A stretch of 64,000 nucleotides of DNA from Staphylococcus debuckii. GTDB taxonomy: Bacteria; Bacillota; Bacilli; Staphylococcales; Staphylococcaceae. The stretch spans positions 1,674,001-1,738,000 of the forward strand of contig NZ_CP033460.1 in assembly GCF_003718735.1 (NCBI RefSeq), written 5' to 3'. The notes under the pieces are model-generated. The model was not told the origin of the DNA. It made no database searches and worked only from the letters and a program-made list of their open reading frames with translations. Shown here piece by piece: positions 31,898 through 43,647 of this stretch (its first letter is position 1; each line of letters opens with the position of its first letter). The translations under genes were made by a program, and so were the position numbers.

Positions 31898-34174
31898 TCA
31901 CTTTGCTAGCTGATCTTTTATCCATAATTTCACTTTTGAAAAATCATCATAAAGCAAAAACTTCTCTACGTCTATTCGATTCATTCTTGCTTGATAGAGC
32001 CGACTAGAAGTAATTTCTTTCTTTTCTACATCCTTGTTCACTGTTATTATACCATTATTATCCTCAATGAAATCCAATTCATTAAAGACTTTAAGCATAA
32101 AAATAAGCACATTTGGCTTTACATTCAAGTATTCGCATAGTTGCATTCCATCTTGTTTTAAATTCACATTATTTTTAGAAAGCAGCGCTTTATAGCACTT
32201 CTTGAATTTATTTAAATCCGGCATGCCATCAAAATAAATGGAATTTCGATGGTTGAGTTCTAGTATAATCTGACTTTGCGGTATAGAAGCCAATGTATTT
32301 TCCATCGCTGTAATGGTTAAAGGTAACTCTTTAAAAATATAGCGTTCATATTCATTTTCAATAATATCACCATAAAAATATTGATGTTCATGCTCTTTTT
32401 CAGTCTTTTTATTCACAATTTCAGCAACAGGAATATTGTCATGGGGCTTTAACTGCTGTCTGGCTTTCCCTCTGAAATCTAATATTTGCAACGTTTCAGA
32501 TGCCATATCTTGAACCATAAACTGAGGAGATTGATTACCATTCCATTCATTAATTTGCAATGTTCCAATCATATTAATAGGTTGATTAGGTTCAATTTGG
32601 CTTGCATAATCGCCGTGCTGCCAATATAGACTCTGTAGTTTGGAATTACCAAGCGTCATTTTTAAATGCTTGCCTTCTTGGCCGATTCCTTTCGCTTGCA
32701 AGATTTTAATATCGTTAAGCTGGAAAAGCGGACTTGTGAAATCTGTACCAAAGGGTCTCAACTTTTGAATGTCGCGAATATTTTTTACTGTAATATCATT
32801 TTCATCTAATACTAAATCCACAGTCTTATGCGGAGAAATATCTTCAGTACGTGATATTTCAAACATATGACGATTTAAAGCCTCACTTAACTGCTCAATA
32901 TTTTCGATAGGCAACGTCATACCGGCCGCCATGTGATGACCCCCGAATTTGCTAATAAGCTCACGCTCTTTATCTAAAATATCATACATAGAGACTTGTT
33001 CGATACTTCTTGCTGAACCTTTAGCAAAATTTTGAGCGGTATCAATGTTTAATATAATTGTAGGCAGGCCATAAGTTTCTACCACTTTAGAAGCTGCAAT
33101 ACCCAAGACACCTTCGTGCCAATTTTCTTGTGCTAATACTAAGAATTGATTACCTTTCTCAACTTGTTTTGCTGCCATTAATAAAGCTTCGTCTGAAATT
33201 TCTTTCACAATATCTTTACGTTCTTGATTAAAATGTTCAACTTGCTCAGCTAGAAATTCTGCATCTTCTGGATTCTCAGACATCAACAATTCAGCGGCTA
33301 AACTTGCATCATCCAATCTTCCAACTGCATTTAATCGTGGACCAATCACAAATCCTATTGTTTCTTCAGTGATAGTGTCTTTATATCCAGCATTATTAAG
33401 CAATGCTTGAATAGAAGGAAATTCTGTCTGATTTAATATATCTAATCCGCTTTGTACAATAGCACGGTTCTCATCTGTTAAAGAAACTAAATCAGCGACT
33501 GTTCCGATAGCTGCTAAAACCGTATAGTAGGATGAAGGATGATCCAATAATGCTTGCGCTATTTTTAATGCTACACCCGCTCCGCTTAAATATTTAAAAG
33601 GATAATCAAATTCAGGATGCATCGGGTGGACGATTGCAAAAGCTTCTGGTAGTGTTTCACCAATTTCATGATGATCTGTCAGAATGACATCCATGCCTAA
33701 TTCTTGGGCCGCTTTAATTTCTTTATGACCTTGTATTCCGTTATCTACGGTAATAATTAAATTAACGCCTTCATCATATGCATTTTTAAATGCGGCTTCA
33801 TTAGGGCCGTATCCTTCTGTAAATCGATTAGGAATATACCAACCGACTTCAGCACCTAACTCTTGAAGAGTTGAAACTAAAATTGAAGTTGAGGTCACGC
33901 CATCAGCATCATAATCTCCATATACTAATATACGTTCTTGATTATCAATAGCTGTGTTAATCCGATCTATAGCTTTTTTCATATCACTCATTTCATAAGG
34001 ATCATGATGGATTGTAGATTTTTGCAGTACCGCTTCAATATCTTCTTTTTCAATTATATTTTTGCTTTCTAAAATCTTCTGTACAATTGATGTTATTTTC
34101 ATTTCTGAGACGACTTGTTCAGAAATTTCTTTTGAATTCTGTTTTAAATCCCATTTGAATTTTGCTTTAATCAT
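31898..34174 (-). CDS. recJ: Single-stranded-DNA-specific exonuclease RecJ
   Basis: 758 residues from ATG at 34174 (MIKAKFKWDL). A 10-codon upstream extension is open but not expected. DHH phosphoesterase motifs: VYGDYDADGVTST (about 83-95), IITVDNGIQG, LTDHHEIGE (DHH, about 165-170), and the DHHA1 motif GGHHMAAGMT (about 408). The OB and C-terminal regions follow; the tail (after about 560) is the low-conservation extension typical of Firmicute RecJ. 5'-3' exonuclease in recombination and mismatch repair. Confidence 0.95.
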   Translation of the reverse strand: MIKAKFKWDLKQNSKEISEQVVSEMKITSIVQKILESKNIIEKEDIEAVLQKSTIHHDPYEMSDMKKAIDRINTAIDNQERILVYGDYDADGVTSTSILVSTLQELGAEVGWYIPNRFTEGYGPNEAAFKNAYDEGVNLIITVDNGIQGHKEIKAAQELGMDVILTDHHEIGETLPEAFAIVHPMHPEFDYPFKYLSGAGVALKIAQALLDHPSSYYTVLAAIGTVADLVSLTDENRAIVQSGLDILNQTEFPSIQALLNNAGYKDTITEETIGFVIGPRLNAVGRLDDASLAAELLMSENPEDAEFLAEQVEHFNQERKDIVKEISDEALLMAAKQVEKGNQFLVLAQENWHEGVLGIAASKVVETYGLPTIILNIDTAQNFAKGSARSIEQVSMYDILDKERELISKFGGHHMAAGMTLPIENIEQLSEALNRHMFEISRTEDISPHKTVDLVLDENDITVKNIRDIQKLRPFGTDFTSPLFQLNDIKILQAKGIGQEGKHLKMTLGNSKLQSLYWQHGDYASQIEPNQPINMIGTLQINEWNGNQSPQFMVQDMASETLQILDFRGKARQQLKPHDNIPVAEIVNKKTEKEHEHQYFYGDIIENEYERYIFKELPLTITAMENTLASIPQSQIILELNHRNSIYFDGMPDLNKFKKCYKALLSKNNVNLKQDGMQLCEYLNVKPNVLIFMLKVFNELDFIEDNNGIITVNKDVEKKEITSSRLYQARMNRIDVEKFLLYDDFSKVKLWIKDQLAK

Positions 34175-34261
34175 AAACCGGCTTCCCTCTTTTCCACATG
34201 TCATTATACAAAAGAACTATTTAAATAAAAAGTAACTTCTCTATCTTAACATTTTTTAAAC

Positions 34262-34304
34262 AGAAAAGGGGCTAGAACAAATGAATGTCCTAGTCCCTCT
34301 TCAA
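34262..34304 (-). terminator. Intrinsic terminator after secDF
   Basis: Twelve-base arms (34267-34278 and 34287-34298, with G-T pairs), then TTTTCTGTTT on the minus strand. Just beyond the secDF stop. Confidence 0.75.
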
Positions 34305-34309
34305 ATTAA

Positions 34310-36586
34310 TTATACGAGTATTTTTTCATCATTACTGCGTTTTTCACGATGAACAACTAATCTATGATCAGGCGTTTTTTTCAATTGATGTTTCTTCATC
34401 ATGCCCCATAAAGGAACAGCGATAAAGATAGATGAGAACACCCCTGAAATTAAGCCGATTAATAGCGCGAGTGCAAAGTTAAAGATACTTGATGCACCAA
34501 AGATTAATAATGCTACTACTACGATTACTACTGTTAATACTGTGTTAATCGATCTTGTCAGTGTTTGTCTAATAGAATGGTTGACAATATTATCGATTTG
34601 TTCCGGTTTCGTAATGACTTTAATTTTACTTAAGTTTTCACGAACCCTATCGAAGGTAACAATCGTATCGTTAATGGAATAACCGATAATTGTCAGAACT
34701 GCTGCAATAAATGTTACATCTACTTCGATTCTGAATAAGCTGAAGACAGCTACAATCATAAAGGCATCATGTAACAATGAAATGATTGAAGATAGTCCCA
34801 TACGCCATTCAAATCGTAATGAGATGTAAATAATCATACCGATTGAAGCATAGATGAGTGATAACAGCGCATTTTTCGCAATTTCTTGTCCAATGACCGG
34901 CGAAACAGTATTTACTGTTGGATCACTACCGAATTTATCATTGATAGTTGATTTTACTTTAGCAACTTCATTTTTGCTTAAGTCATGTTTAAACTGTACT
35001 GAAGCACTGTCATTGTTTCCAGATAATGCTACTTGGTCTGGCTTCATACCCGCTTTATCTAAAGTATTCGTTACACTTTGTTGTGTGATTTTATGATCTG
35101 CCTTCATATCGACACGCGTACCACTTGTAAAGTCGATACCTAAATTCAATTTAAAGATAAAGAGAATCACTACACCGGCTAAAATCACGATACCACTGAA
35201 CCAGAATAAAGGTTTAGCAAGTTTCATAAAGTTCCAATGATCATAAGGCGTTTTCAATTGATAAACGTCAATACCCTCGTTGATATTATGTCTATCTTTC
35301 TTGTTAACACCAAATAACCAGAAGCTGTTTTTGAAGTAATTAGATTGTACGAGTAATGATAATAAGATTCGTGTTAAGAATACTGCTGTCACGAAACTCA
35401 TTAATATTGCTAGTAGTAACATCGTCGCAAACCCTTTTACAGCACTTTCACCAAAGAAGAATAGCACTGCAGCGGCTAGTACTGTAGTCAAGTTGGCATC
35501 CAAAATAGTGATAAAGGAACTTTTATTCGCCTTATGGAATGCTTGTTTGAGGGTTCGACCAATCCTCAATTCATCTTTAATCCGTTCATACATAATAATG
35601 TTGGCATCCACAGCCATACCTACACCTAACACTAATGCGGCCAAACCAGGCAACGTTAACACACCATGGATAAAGTTGAAGGCTACAAGTGTGATATAAA
35701 TATATGTTGTTAATGTAATCACTGCGATAATACCAGGTAATCTATAGAAGCCGACCATGAATAAGTAAATAACGCCGACACCTAATAAAGAACCAAAGAT
35801 TGTTTTATCAAGCGCATCTTGACCAAATTGAGCTCCGACAGAGTTAGAATACATTTCTTTTAGGTGAACTGGAAGTGAACCTGAGTTCAATAAATCTGCT
35901 ATTTGTTTAGCTTTTTGAACGCCTTTTTCACCATTGAATCCACCTGAAATTTCTACACTATCTGAGTTGATTGGTTGGTCAACAGAAGCTGCTGAAACAT
36001 ATTTCGGATCTTTTTTGTCTTTTTCTTTTTGATAACTGTCGCCTTTTTCATAGTCTAACCAAACTACCATAACATTATCTTTGCGTTTGGAAATTTCTTC
36101 TGTTACTTTTTTGAATTTTTTGCTGTCTTTTAATTTAAAAGTAACGGCAGGTTGGTTCGTATTTTGCTTGAACTCTTGTTTTGCAGAACCTTGTACTAAA
36201 TCTTTACCTGTCAATTTAACATGATCATCAGAATCACGAATTGTTAAATTGGCTTGAGAAGATAGGATGTCTCGTGCTTCATTTTGATTTTTAACACCGG
36301 CTAATTGAACACGAATCCGGTTATTATTCTCAACTTGAATTTTAGGTTCGGAAACCCCAAGCACATTGACCCTGTTTTCTAATGTTTTTGCTGTTGCTTG
36401 AACAGCTTTATCGTCAATTTTCTCACCTTTCTCCAGTGGATTGACTTGGTATAATACCTCAAAGCCACCTTGAAGGTCCAACCCTAAACGGACGTCTTTA
36501 ACTACACTCTTGTAGGTTGCTGCCATACCTGCAAAAAGCAAAACAACCAACAGTAAGAATGCAATTATTCTACTGTTTTTCTTCAC
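34310..36586 (-). CDS. secDF: Protein translocase subunit SecDF (fused)
   Basis: 758 residues, SecD and SecF joined in one chain as in Bacillus and staphylococci. N-terminal transmembrane segment, LGLDLQGGFEVLY (SecD signature, about 33-45), the periplasmic P1 domain (about 60-250), the RND core GVGMAVDANIIMYERIKDE with the proton-relay Asp and Arg, then at about 465 the SecF half starting GIVILAGVVILF with LGIDFTSGT and GYSINDTIVTFDRVREN. Uses proton motive force to pull preproteins from SecYEG. Long, structured upstream region. Confidence 0.97.
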   Translation of the reverse strand: MKKNSRIIAFLLLVVLLFAGMAATYKSVVKDVRLGLDLQGGFEVLYQVNPLEKGEKIDDKAVQATAKTLENRVNVLGVSEPKIQVENNNRIRVQLAGVKNQNEARDILSSQANLTIRDSDDHVKLTGKDLVQGSAKQEFKQNTNQPAVTFKLKDSKKFKKVTEEISKRKDNVMVVWLDYEKGDSYQKEKDKKDPKYVSAASVDQPINSDSVEISGGFNGEKGVQKAKQIADLLNSGSLPVHLKEMYSNSVGAQFGQDALDKTIFGSLLGVGVIYLFMVGFYRLPGIIAVITLTTYIYITLVAFNFIHGVLTLPGLAALVLGVGMAVDANIIMYERIKDELRIGRTLKQAFHKANKSSFITILDANLTTVLAAAVLFFFGESAVKGFATMLLLAILMSFVTAVFLTRILLSLLVQSNYFKNSFWLFGVNKKDRHNINEGIDVYQLKTPYDHWNFMKLAKPLFWFSGIVILAGVVILFIFKLNLGIDFTSGTRVDMKADHKITQQSVTNTLDKAGMKPDQVALSGNNDSASVQFKHDLSKNEVAKVKSTINDKFGSDPTVNTVSPVIGQEIAKNALLSLIYASIGMIIYISLRFEWRMGLSSIISLLHDAFMIVAVFSLFRIEVDVTFIAAVLTIIGYSINDTIVTFDRVRENLSKIKVITKPEQIDNIVNHSIRQTLTRSINTVLTVVIVVVALLIFGASSIFNFALALLIGLISGVFSSIFIAVPLWGMMKKHQLKKTPDHRLVVHREKRSNDEKILV

Positions 36587-36852
36587 ATGAACACCTCATT
36601 ATTTACTTATGTAAATAGCATACTCGATAATTCAAACTTACTGCAAGTCAAAACAAGTTGAAAGGCTTGTTTCTCTTTGGATTGCAGTATTTAAATGAAC
36701 CACACAAGTTTACTATATCTGCATACGTCTTTCAAAAACCATGATTAAATTAAAATAAGTCCCAAACAATCGAGATTTCAAAATAACAATACCTTACGAA
36801 AAGTTTATAATATTTAAATCACAGTTAAATCGTGTACCAATGCTACATTATA
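36587..36852 (-). promoter_or_regulatory. secDF promoter and long structured leader
   Basis: A TATAAT -10 (36847-36852, minus strand) without a good -35 would give a 5' leader of about 255 bases. Within it a nested hairpin spans 36640-36688: outer arms ACTGCAA/TTGCAGT and inner arms AAACAAG/CTTGTTT. There is no T run after it. No credible leader ORF was found. Such a leader could regulate secDF, but no known riboswitch class was recognised. Confidence 0.4.
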
Positions 36853-36918
36853 CACGCAATTATTTTAATTTAAAACAATGTTTCAAAATCGCAACGAAAT
36901 AGTAATATTTCTTACAAA

Positions 36919-36968
36919 AGAAACACCTTCTAATCATCTTGATTTAAGTGATAATTAGAAGGTGTTAT
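36919..36968 (-). terminator. Intrinsic terminator after yajC
   Basis: Thirteen-bp perfect arms (36922-36934 and 36954-36966) with a 19-base loop, then TTTCTTTTG on the minus strand. Ends the ruvAB-queA-tgt-yajC run and separates it from secDF. Confidence 0.85.
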
Positions 36969-37033
36969 TTCAATATTATGTATAGAGCTACCCTTAACAT
37001 TGGAACCTATACGCTTGAATATTGTTTAATTAT

Positions 37034-37294
37034 TTAGTCTGGATTAACTTGTTTGATTGCAGGTTTCTCAAAAGTTAATTGAGTTCCTTTATCATTGACT
37101 GAAATTACGACTGAAGTTTCATCTAAAGAACGTACAACACCTTTGATACCACCAATTGTAGTGACGTGTTGACCCGCTTCTAAACGATTAATCATTTCAC
37201 GGTGTTCTTTTTGACGTTTTTGTTGTGGTCGGATCATAAAGAACCACATAAGTGCTAATAATGCTATAGGTAAAATAAGACCAGTTAAATTCAC
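37034..37294 (-). CDS. yajC: Preprotein translocase subunit YajC
   Basis: 86 residues from GTG at 37294 with ribosome site AAGGAG; a longer frame would overlap tgt and was rejected. Single transmembrane helix (about 3-21) followed by the family hallmark FFMIRPQQKRQKEH, then a small cytosolic beta-domain (GGIKGVVRSLDE). YajC associates with SecDF in E. coli. It is 13 bp after tgt, with secDF next downstream after a terminator. Confidence 0.94.
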   Translation of the reverse strand: MNLTGLILPIALLALMWFFMIRPQQKRQKEHREMINRLEAGQHVTTIGGIKGVVRSLDETSVVISVNDKGTQLTFEKPAIKQVNPD

Positions 37295-37307
37295 AAAAAT
37301 TACTCCT

Positions 37308-38456
<1,149 letters not shown>

Positions 38457-38465
38457 TCAACTCCC

Positions 38466-39491
38466 TTAAATAATTAACATTGCATCACCGAAACTGAAGA
38501 AACGATATTTCATTTCTACTGCTGTTCGGTAAGCATTTAAGATATACTGTCTTGAACTGAAAGCAGAGACCAACATCACTAAAGTTGACTTCGGCAAATG
38601 GAAATTAGTAATCAACCCGTCAATTGCTTTAAATTCAAAGCCGGGATAAATAAAAATATCAGTCCATCCGCTAGCTGCTTCAAATTTATCATAATCACGA
38701 CGAATCGTTTCCAATGTTCGAGTAGAAGTAGTACCCACAGAAATAATTCGCTTTCCATTTTCTTTAGTTTGATTCAACAAATCAGCTGTCTCTTGAGTCA
38801 TTTGATAGTATTCGCTATGCATTTCATGATCATCAATATTATCGACACTCACGGGTCTGAAGGTACCTAAACCTACATGTAAAGTGATGAAAGCAAGTTG
38901 CACGCCTTTAGCTTTGAGTTCATCTAGTAATTCATCTGTGAAATGTAACCCTGCTGTAGGAGCTGCAGCTGAACCAGTTGCTTTCGCGTAAACAGTTTGA
39001 TATCTGTCTTGGTCTTCTAACCGTTCTTTAATATATGGCGGTAATGGCATTTCGCCAAGTTCGTCCAAGCGTTCTTGCAAAATACCATCATATGAAAGAC
39101 GCATAATTCTTCCACCTTGGTCTAATTCTTTGATACACAAAGCTTCGATTTTACCTTCACCGAAAGATAACTTTTGACCGACTTTTATGCGTTTCGCAGG
39201 CTTTAACAATACTTCCCAGTCATCACCTTCGATTTGAGTCAACATCAGCATTTCTACTTTCGCTTTTGTTTCTTGTTTCACTCCAAATAATCGAGCAGGC
39301 ATGACTTTTGTATCATTTAAGACTAAAGTATCGCCTGCATTAATATATTCAATGATATCTTTAAAGTGACGATGTTCTAATTCACCGTTTTCTTTATTCA
39401 ACACAAGTAAACGACTTGTATCTCTATCTTTTAAAGGCGTTTGTGCAATCAGTTCTTCTGGCAAATCATAATCAAATTCTTCAATGTTCAA
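38466..39491 (-). CDS. queA: S-adenosylmethionine:tRNA ribosyltransferase-isomerase
   Basis: 341 residues. Converts preQ1 in tRNA to epoxyqueuosine, after Tgt. The start was taken as the TTG at 39491 (then [16 protein letters not shown], as in relatives), because AGAGGGA lies just upstream; ATG codons further upstream sit on that site. The start overlaps the ruvB stop by 11 bp. Family motifs: [16 protein letters not shown] (about 12-27), GLHFTDELL and [12 protein letters not shown]. Confidence 0.95.
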   Translation of the reverse strand: MNIEEFDYDLPEELIAQTPLKDRDTSRLLVLNKENGELEHRHFKDIIEYINAGDTLVLNDTKVMPARLFGVKQETKAKVEMLMLTQIEGDDWEVLLKPAKRIKVGQKLSFGEGKIEALCIKELDQGGRIMRLSYDGILQERLDELGEMPLPPYIKERLEDQDRYQTVYAKATGSAAAPTAGLHFTDELLDELKAKGVQLAFITLHVGLGTFRPVSVDNIDDHEMHSEYYQMTQETADLLNQTKENGKRIISVGTTSTRTLETIRRDYDKFEAASGWTDIFIYPGFEFKAIDGLITNFHLPKSTLVMLVSAFSSRQYILNAYRTAVEMKYRFFSFGDAMLII

Positions 39492-40497
39492 AATTGTCCC
39501 TCTTTCCATACTCTGCACTGAAATGGTCATATGCTAGTGGTGTAGCTTTACGGCCTCTAGGTGTACGCTCTAAGAAACCTTTTTGTATTAAAAAAGGTTC
39601 ATAGACATCTTCAATCGTAATACGTTCTTCTCCTATAGAAACGGCAATGGTATCCAAACCGACGGGGCCGCCATTATATTGATTGATAATACAACTCATC
39701 ATTTTATGGTCAATATAATCTAATCCGTAATCATCCACTTGCAGTAACTGCAGCGCGCGTTTGGTTGTTTCTATATAAATCTTGTCATCTTCGTTAACTT
39801 GTTGAAAATCTCTCACTCGTTTCAACAGTCGATTTGCAATACGTGGTGTTCCGCGACTTCTTTTAGCTAATTCTATAGCACTTTCCTCATCAATTTCTGT
39901 ATTGAGTACTTCAGCTGTACGAATAATAATATCTTTCAACTCAGATTCTTTATAGTATTCTAAGCGCAAGTGTACACCGAAACGATCTCGAAGCGGCCCA
40001 GTCAGACTACCAGCTCTCGTAGTTGCGCCTACTAAAGTAAATGGCGGCAAGTCAATGCGGATGCTTCTCGCTTCTTCACCTTTGCCGATGACAATATCTA
40101 AATAGAAATCTTCCATAGCTGGGTAAAGTACTTCTTCAACTACGCTGCTGAGACGATGTATTTCATCGATAAATAATACATCCCCCGGTTGCAATCCAGA
40201 CAAAATTGCAGCTAAATCTCCTGGACGTTCAATAGCTGGGCCCGTAACCGTCCGAATGTTTACGCCCATTTCATTAGCGATAATATTCGATAAAGTGGTC
40301 TTACCTAAACCTGGAGGTCCAAATAACAGCACATGATCGAGAGGTTCTTCTCTCAATTTGGCAGCTTTAATAAACACTTCTAAATTAGATTTAATTGAAG
40401 CTTGGCCAATATATTGTCTAAGAAGATGGGGTCTTAATGATAATTCAAACGATGATTCATCTTCATGCAACGATTGATCTACCATTCTATCATCCAT
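39481..40497 (-). CDS. ruvB: Holliday junction branch migration DNA helicase RuvB
   Basis: 338 residues, AAA+ helicase motor. Walker [14 protein letters not shown] (about 58-70), Walker [12 protein letters not shown] (about 105-115), sensor [18 protein letters not shown] with the Arg finger, and a winged-helix C-terminus ending [16 protein letters not shown]. Overlaps queA start. RuvAB drives branch migration; RuvC is absent from Firmicutes, where RecU resolves junctions. Confidence 0.98.
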   Translation of the reverse strand: MDDRMVDQSLHEDESSFELSLRPHLLRQYIGQASIKSNLEVFIKAAKLREEPLDHVLLFGPPGLGKTTLSNIIANEMGVNIRTVTGPAIERPGDLAAILSGLQPGDVLFIDEIHRLSSVVEEVLYPAMEDFYLDIVIGKGEEARSIRIDLPPFTLVGATTRAGSLTGPLRDRFGVHLRLEYYKESELKDIIIRTAEVLNTEIDEESAIELAKRSRGTPRIANRLLKRVRDFQQVNEDDKIYIETTKRALQLLQVDDYGLDYIDHKMMSCIINQYNGGPVGLDTIAVSIGEERITIEDVYEPFLIQKGFLERTPRGRKATPLAYDHFSAEYGKRDNFEH

Positions 40498-40520
40498 TGT
40501 GTCCCCTCCATTTCATCATA

Positions 40521-41126
40521 TTATGATACAAGTATTTTTAAACCTGCTTTTACCGCTTCATCCACTGAATGATATGTTTCAGCTTGCAACTTTTTCTCTA
40601 CTTTATTCAACTCTCGTTTAGAGTAACCTAGAGCTTCTAATGCAAGCAGTGCTTCTTCAAGAACTGGTGATGCATTATTACTTTGCGTGTTATCAAAGTT
40701 CAGTAAAGTGTCAGGACTTTCTTCGGTGATTTGCACTTTACCTTTTAAATCCAAAATAATTTGACGTGCAGTTTTCTTGCCGATTCCTGGAAACTTTGTC
40801 AGATAAGCTTCATTTTCATTTTCAATCCCGATTTTTACTTCATTAGGTGTACTAGCAGCAAGAATTGCTAAAGCAGATTTAGGACCAATACCTGTTACTT
40901 TATTTAAACTTAAAAACATTTCTTTCTCTTCTTCACTCATAAAGCCGTATAACAGTTGTGCGTCTTCTCTCACTATTAAAGAAGTGAAAATAGTTACTTC
41001 CTGTTGGTAATACTGCTGGAAACGATATGAATTAGGTGTTTGTATTTCATAACCTATGCCATTAGTTTCAACAACAACATGCGTTGGGAACAACTGTGAT
41101 AGTTTACCTTTTATATATGCGTACAC
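40521..41126 (-). CDS. ruvA: Holliday junction branch migration protein RuvA
   Basis: 201 residues. Tetrameric junction-binding protein: N-terminal OB domain [16 protein letters not shown], two helix-hairpin-helix motifs [14 protein letters not shown] (about 75-88) and [14 protein letters not shown] (about 111-124), and the flexible linked C-terminal domain III ([16 protein letters not shown]) which contacts RuvB. 23 bp before ruvB and 12 bp after the ACT-domain gene. Confidence 0.98.
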   Translation of the reverse strand: MYAYIKGKLSQLFPTHVVVETNGIGYEIQTPNSYRFQQYYQQEVTIFTSLIVREDAQLLYGFMSEEEKEMFLSLNKVTGIGPKSALAILAASTPNEVKIGIENENEAYLTKFPGIGKKTARQIILDLKGKVQITEESPDTLLNFDNTQSNNASPVLEEALLALEALGYSKRELNKVEKKLQAETYHSVDEAVKAGLKILVS

Positions 41127-41138
41127 GTGGTCACTTCC

Positions 41139-41594
41139 TTACATCGACATACTTATTATTTCTACTTTATATACATTGTCTATATTACGCAGCGCAAAAA
41201 TCACATCTTCAATTGAAGTAGGACTCCCTGCAGTATTAATTGATAATGTAATAGTAGCTTTATCTTCCATGGGAATACTTTGATGAATCGTAAGTACTGA
41301 CATATGAATTTGCGATATCGTATTTAAAACTTGAGCTAACATGCCTACTTTATCATGAACATAAAGTATAATCGTAAACTCTTTAGTTTCTTCTACTTTT
41401 TCATCTAAGGGAAAAATAGTATCTTTATATTTATAAAAAGCACTACGAGACAGTCCGTATTCTCTGACAGCTTCATAAATTGAGAGTTCAGGATTTTCTT
41501 TTAAGGCATCCTTAATTTGCAAAGTCTTGATTACTGACTCTGGCAAAACATCCTCTCGTATCAAATAGAACTTTTTAACATTTTTCTCGTTCAC
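41139..41594 (-). CDS. pheB: ACT domain-containing protein (PheB-like, UPF0735)
   Basis: 151 residues. N-terminal helical segment NVKKFYLIREDVLPESVIKTLQIKD with a small DNA-binding-like stretch (YEAVREYGLSRSAFYKYKD, about 39-57) and a C-terminal ACT domain (about 70-147). In Bacillus the homologue was called PheB and supposed to be chorismate mutase-like, but no catalytic mutase residues are evident; a small-molecule-sensing regulator is as likely. Located between obg and ruvA as in Bacillus. Confidence 0.9.
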   Translation of the reverse strand: MNEKNVKKFYLIREDVLPESVIKTLQIKDALKENPELSIYEAVREYGLSRSAFYKYKDTIFPLDEKVEETKEFTIILYVHDKVGMLAQVLNTISQIHMSVLTIHQSIPMEDKATITLSINTAGSPTSIEDVIFALRNIDNVYKVEIISMSM

Positions 41595-41604
41595 TTAGAC
41601 ACCT

Positions 41605-42897
41605 CTATTCCACAAATTCAAACTCTCCGCCAAGTATTCTTACAATATCACCATTTTTAGCGCCACGTTCTCTAAGCGCATCATCAATGCCCATTGAACG
41701 CATTTGACGTGCAAATCTTCTAACAGCCGGATCGCTATTGAAGTCAGTCATCTTGAACATACGTTCAATCGCTTTACCGCTTACAACATAAGCTGCATCA
41801 TCATCACGCGTGATTGTGAAAGTATCTTGTGAAGGTGTGTGTTTGTATAATACTCTGTTAACACCAAGTGCCTCATCATCTTCTTTAGTGAAGTCGACAT
41901 CTTTGTATTCATCTAATTTATCAGCAATTGCATAAAGCAACTGATCTATATTTTCTTTAGTGTATGCAGAAATAGGAATGATTTCGACATCTTCACCCAC
42001 TTCTTCTTTAAATAATTCTAAATTATCTTCAGCATCTGGTAAATCCATCTTATTCGCAACAACAATTTGCGGACGTTCTTCTAATCGTTGACCATAAGAT
42101 GATAATTCTTTATTAATTGTTTTATAATCCTCTAATGGATCTCTGCCTTCAGAACCGCTCATATCAATAACATGCACAATTACTTTCGTTCTTTCGACGT
42201 GTCGCAAGAACTGATGTCCTAATCCGACACCTTCAGAAGCACCTTCAATTAACCCTGGCAAATCTGCTAATACGAAACTTCTACCATCAGGTGTGGAAAC
42301 AACACCTAAATTAGGTTTGATTGTTGTAAAATGATAAGCGCCGATTTTAGGTTTTGCTTTTGACACTACAGAAAGCAATGTGGATTTACCCACACTTGGG
42401 AAACCAACTAAACCTACATCAGCTAATAATTTCAATTCTAAAGTTACTTCTATTTCTTCACCTGGTTCACCATTTTCACTGAAATCAGGTGCAGGATTTC
42501 GTGGAGTAGCAAAACGAGAATTACCACGTCCGCCACGTCCGCCTTTAGCCACTACTGCTTGCTGGCCATCTTCTACTAAATCTGCCAAAACCTCTTCTGT
42601 TTCAGCATCTTTAATCAATGTGCCTGGTGGTACTTTAAGTATTAAATCTTCAGCATTTCTGCCATGCATATTACTGCCTTGGCCACCTTCGCCGCGTTTC
42701 GCTTTGAATTGACGTTGATATCTGAAGTCTAGTAATGTACGTAGTCCTTCATCCACTTCAAATATTACAGAAGCGCCGCGACCGCCATCTCCACCTGCTG
42801 GTCCTCCAAATGGAACATATTTTTCTCTTCTGTAAGCTGTAATTCCATTTCCACCGTCTCCAGCTTTTAATAATATTTTGACTTGATCGACAAACAT
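41605..42897 (-). CDS. obgE: Obg family GTPase (CgtA)
   Basis: 430 residues from ATG at 42897 (MFVDQVKI, ribosome site AGAGGTG); the frame opens three codons earlier. Glycine-rich Obg fold (about 1-158, [26 protein letters not shown]), G domain with G1 GFPSVGKST (about 165-173), G3 DLPG, G4 NKMD, G5 SAYT, and a C-terminal OCT domain (about 350-430). Needed for 50S assembly and linked to (p)ppGpp. Separate promoter upstream, after the rpmA terminator. Confidence 0.97.
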   Translation of the reverse strand: MFVDQVKILLKAGDGGNGITAYRREKYVPFGGPAGGDGGRGASVIFEVDEGLRTLLDFRYQRQFKAKRGEGGQGSNMHGRNAEDLILKVPPGTLIKDAETEEVLADLVEDGQQAVVAKGGRGGRGNSRFATPRNPAPDFSENGEPGEEIEVTLELKLLADVGLVGFPSVGKSTLLSVVSKAKPKIGAYHFTTIKPNLGVVSTPDGRSFVLADLPGLIEGASEGVGLGHQFLRHVERTKVIVHVIDMSGSEGRDPLEDYKTINKELSSYGQRLEERPQIVVANKMDLPDAEDNLELFKEEVGEDVEIIPISAYTKENIDQLLYAIADKLDEYKDVDFTKEDDEALGVNRVLYKHTPSQDTFTITRDDDAAYVVSGKAIERMFKMTDFNSDPAVRRFARQMRSMGIDDALRERGAKNGDIVRILGGEFEFVE

Positions 42898-42979
42898 GTT
42901 TCTCACCTCTTTTTTATTAATTTACGTTTGAAATATCTTGATTATTATATCATTTTTCGAGTCTTGAGAGAAATAAAGA

Positions 42980-43017
42980 CAAAAATAAAACACCAGAAGT
43001 ATGACTTCTGGTGTTAC
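42980..43017 (-). terminator. Intrinsic terminator after rpmA
   Basis: Stem AACACCAGAAGT/ACTTCTGGTGTT (12 bp, 42989-43000 and 43004-43015) followed on the minus strand by TTTTATTTTTG. Splits rplU-prp-rpmA from obg. Confidence 0.9.
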
Positions 43018-43028
43018 GTTAACAAAAA

Positions 43029-43313
43029 TTACTCAGCTACAGCGTAAACTGAAACTTGTTTTTTGTCACGGCCTTTGCGTTCGAATTTAACAACGCCGTC
43101 GATTTTAGCGAATAATGTATCGTCACCGCCGCGACCTACATTTTCACCAGCGTAAATTTTAGTTCCGCGTTGACGGAATAAAATTGAACCGCCTGTTACG
43201 AATTGACCGTCAGCACGTTTAGCGCCAAGACGTTTAGATTCAGAGTCACGTCCGTTTTTTGTAGAACTTACCCCTTTTTTAGATGCGAAGAATTGCAAGT
43301 TTAATTTTAACAT
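43029..43313 (-). CDS. rpmA: 50S ribosomal protein L27 precursor
   Basis: 94 residues from ATG at 43313 (ribosome site GTGAGGTG). The N-terminus MLKLNLQFF precedes [15 protein letters not shown]; in S. aureus the first nine residues are cut off after FF by the protease Prp before L27 can reach the peptidyl-transferase centre. The cleavage motif is intact here, and the protease gene is the next gene upstream. Conserved core [30 protein letters not shown]. Confidence 0.97.
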   Translation of the reverse strand: MLKLNLQFFASKKGVSSTKNGRDSESKRLGAKRADGQFVTGGSILFRQRGTKIYAGENVGRGGDDTLFAKIDGVVKFERKGRDKKQVSVYAVAE

Positions 43314-43324
43314 CTGAGTACACC

Positions 43325-43645
43325 TCACTTATAATTTAATTTTATATTATCGTGATACTCTTCTTCAATAGTTTGAAGTGATACGAGCATTGCTTGTAAG
43401 ATTAATTGTGCTTTGTCATCGTTAACATGAACACTTCTATAATGGAAATATCCTCCATCATCATCGTAGTCAATATCAGGTCTTTCAGATGTTAATCCCA
43501 TGATAGCATTAACACTTCCAAACAGAACTGCTGAGGCTCCAGCACAGACAATATCATGACCATACTCGCCATGTTCAGCATGGCCATCCATGATGACATC
43601 TGTAACCTGACCATCATTATTTAACGATATATCAATATTAATCAT
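43325..43645 (-). CDS. prp: Ribosomal L27 processing cysteine protease Prp (YsxB)
   Basis: 106 residues. The catalytic pair is clear: His22 ([11 protein letters not shown]) and Cys34 (DIVCAGASA), spaced as in characterised Prp. Removes the N-terminal nonapeptide of L27, an essential step in staphylococci. Lies between rplU (2 bp) and rpmA (11 bp), so enzyme and substrate are co-expressed. Confidence 0.97.
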   Translation of the reverse strand: MINIDISLNNDGQVTDVIMDGHAEHGEYGHDIVCAGASAVLFGSVNAIMGLTSERPDIDYDDDGGYFHYRSVHVNDDKAQLILQAMLVSLQTIEEEYHDNIKLNYK

Positions 43646-43647
43646 TA

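Noticed and set aside
36713..36742. Nine-codon leader ORF (MVFERRMQI) before secDF
   Set aside because: No ribosome site and no arrest motif; nothing supports translation.
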